Shown piece after piece: positions 5,611 to 6,607 of a DNA stretch of 6,607 bases; position 1 is the first letter of the stretch; each line of letters opens with the position of its first letter. The notes beneath the pieces are model-generated. The model was not told where the DNA came from. It did no database searches and saw nothing but the letters and a program-made list of their open reading frames with translations. This DNA comes from Cohaesibacteraceae bacterium (GTDB lineage: Bacteria > Pseudomonadota > Alphaproteobacteria > Rhizobiales > Cohaesibacteraceae): positions 26,857 to 33,463 of the forward strand of contig JAESRR010000161.1 of assembly GCA_016764535.1 (NCBI GenBank), read 5' to 3'. A program made the position numbers and the translations under genes.

Positions 5611-5687
5611 GCACCGGTAGCTCAGCTGGATAGAGCACCAGACTACGAATCTGGGGGTCAGGGGTTCGACTCCTCTCCGGTGCACCA
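5611..5687 (+). tRNA. tRNA-Arg (anticodon ACG)
   Basis: A complete 77-nt cloverleaf with encoded CCA. The acceptor stem pairs GCACCGG (5611-5617) with CCGGTGC, followed by A and CCA. The D arm is GCTC...GAGC. The anticodon stem pairs CCAGA (5638-5642) with TCTGG (5650-5654) around loop CTACGAA, giving anticodon ACG (5645-5647). The T arm AGGGG-TTCGACT-CCTCT has one G-T wobble. A34 is normally edited to inosine by TadA, so this tRNA would read CGU, CGC and CGA. It is a frequent kind of integration target, but no integrase or duplicated tRNA 3' end is visible within this window. Confidence 0.97.
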
Positions 5688-5720
5688 CTTCTCCCTTTAT
5701 ACGTTGTTGCACAGCGCTGT

Positions 5721-5769
5721 ATGCAGACCAGACATGTGAGTGGTCACATAATTGGCTATGCATTTTTTT
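5721..5769 (+). terminator. Candidate intrinsic terminator after tRNA-Arg
   Basis: On the plus strand a core stem ATGTGA-GTGG-TCACAT (5734-5749, perfect 6 bp, 4-nt loop) lies inside weaker outer pairing of ATGCA (5721-5725) with TGCAT (5759-5763) and of CCA with TGG. Seven T residues follow (5763-5769). This is what a rho-independent terminator needs, although the outer stem has bulges and is not GC-rich. It begins 34 nt after the tRNA and its T-run lies within the last codons of the convergent LysR-type gene. The core dyad could also help end that gene's transcript, but no T-run follows in that direction. Confidence 0.45.
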
Positions 5770-6607
5770 GTTGAGTGAACCAGCTGGCGATATGATCCAT
5801 CACCATACGAACACGTTTTGGCTGATGCCGACCGGCAGGATAAACAATTTGCAGTTTTTGTAGCGATGGATTGAATTCCGACAGGATTGGTACAAGGGCC
5901 CCGGAACGCAGATCTTCAAATGCATCCCAGGTTGATTTAAAGGCTATGCCATGTCCGGCGCGGCACCACGTTCGAGCCAGTTCGCTGTCATCCACGATGC
6001 GGTTTCCCGATACACGCCAGGTTTTTAATTTGCCAGCAACACGGAACTTCCAGTCGCGGTCCACTTTATTTCCAAATCGCATTAATATGCAGTTGTGCAT
6101 TTCCAAATCATCAGGATGTTGTGGTGTTCCGTATTTTTTAAGATATTGCGGTGAAGCAAGGACCAAGCGCTGATGTTTTCCAAGCCCTCTTGTACGTAGC
6201 GTACTGTCGGTGAGATCACCAAAACGGATTGCAAGATCAGCACCCTGCGCGACCAGATCAACCCATGCGTCGCTTAGTGAAAGTTCAAGTTTGATGTCCG
6301 GGTGTCTGGAAATGAAACTGTCCAGCAAAGGGGCAATCCGGTTGCGCCCAAGATCAACAGGAGCGCAAATATGGATGTTTCCTGATATCTGTTCTGATCC
6401 CAGCCTGATGCGGGATTCAAGCTCACCTGCTTCCGACAGGATACGTCTTGCCCCCTCCACAAGGGATCGGCCCTCTTCTGTCAGGCTGATTGAACGGGTT
6501 GTTCTTGTGAGCAGGCGTGCACCATAATGCGCTTCAAGTGCAACAAGGCGCTCGGATACTCTTGCAGGCGAGATGCCCAAATCCCGTGCGGCTGCTGCCA
6601 TGGTGCC
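5756..6607 (-). CDS. LysR-type transcriptional regulator, N-terminus cut by right edge
   Basis: LysR regulators are DNA-binding tetramers with an N-terminal winged helix-turn-helix and a C-terminal effector-binding domain. The frame stays open through the right edge (Gly-Thr before the Met at 6601), and 283 residues are visible. The Met at 6601 is internal: it sits in GTMAAAARDLG, the normal second helix of the domain, so about 15-20 residues are missing. The recognition region SPARVSERLVALE and the following ARLLTRTTRSISLTEEG are classic. The rest is the two-lobed ligand domain, with DLAIRFG in the middle and a VYPAGRHQPKRVRMVMDHI C-terminus typical of the DmlR/YhaJ-like subgroup. The stop is TAG. 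The target genes and effector cannot be told; the divergent neighbour, usually the target, is beyond the window. It is convergent with the tRNA. Confidence 0.92.
   Translation of the reverse strand, partial: GTMAAAARDLGISPARVSERLVALEAHYGARLLTRTTRSISLTEEGRSLVEGARRILSEAGELESRIRLGSEQISGNIHICAPVDLGRNRIAPLLDSFISRHPDIKLELSLSDAWVDLVAQGADLAIRFGDLTDSTLRTRGLGKHQRLVLASPQYLKKYGTPQHPDDLEMHNCILMRFGNKVDRDWKFRVAGKLKTWRVSGNRIVDDSELARTWCRAGHGIAFKSTWDAFEDLRSGALVPILSEFNPSLQKLQIVYPAGRHQPKRVRMVMDHIASWFTQQKNA

Noticed and set aside
5611..5687. tRNA-Arg as an attachment site for a genomic island
   Set aside because: No integrase gene and no second copy of the tRNA 3' end is visible within the window.
6599..6601. 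Start codon of the LysR gene at this ATG
   Set aside because: The frame continues through the right edge and the Met lies inside the helix-turn-helix domain, so it is internal.

Overview
The window looks like chromosomal DNA of an alphaproteobacterium. The minus-strand order rpmH > rnpA > yidC is universal in bacteria, but the L34 and RnpA sequences read as alphaproteobacterial, and base composition is near balanced. I cannot name a genus. A Rhodospirillales-like lineage is a guess from overall flavour. No phage, transposon, CRISPR or rRNA signal is visible.

Left part (1-979, minus strand): the ribosome and membrane-biogenesis cluster. A near-consensus sigma70-type promoter (951-979) drives rpmH (ribosomal protein L34, 44 residues), then rnpA (RNase P protein), then the first 58 codons of yidC, which runs off the left edge. 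The predicted rpmH leader, about 110 nt, can form two hairpins, one of which encloses the Shine-Dalgarno sequence. The small gene yidD, often found between rnpA and yidC, is not there.

Middle part (1316-5469, plus strand): four genes in one direction. They are a TVP38/TMEM64-type (VTT domain) membrane protein, an FAD pyridine-nucleotide-disulfide oxidoreductase with a CX4C redox centre, a two-membrane-segment sensor histidine kinase, and a MmcQ/YjbR-family protein whose start overlaps the kinase stop by 8 nt. The first two are 34 nt apart and probably co-transcribed. The membrane protein's only two cysteines form a CX5C pair near its C-terminus, which suggests (inference only) a thiol/disulfide link to the neighbouring reductase. 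The reductase keeps the redox cysteines but has Tyr where the catalytic His of lipoamide dehydrogenase would be, and lacks the C-terminal cysteine pair of mercuric reductase, so its substrate is open. The kinase has no response regulator beside it in the window.

Right part (5470-6607): a complete tRNA-Arg(ACG) with encoded CCA, a likely terminator downstream of it, and a convergent LysR-type regulator on the minus strand that is cut at its N-terminus by the right edge. The 485-nt gap 831-1315 between rpmH and the membrane-protein gene holds the rpmH promoter and leader, a 14-bp dyad and no convincing gene.
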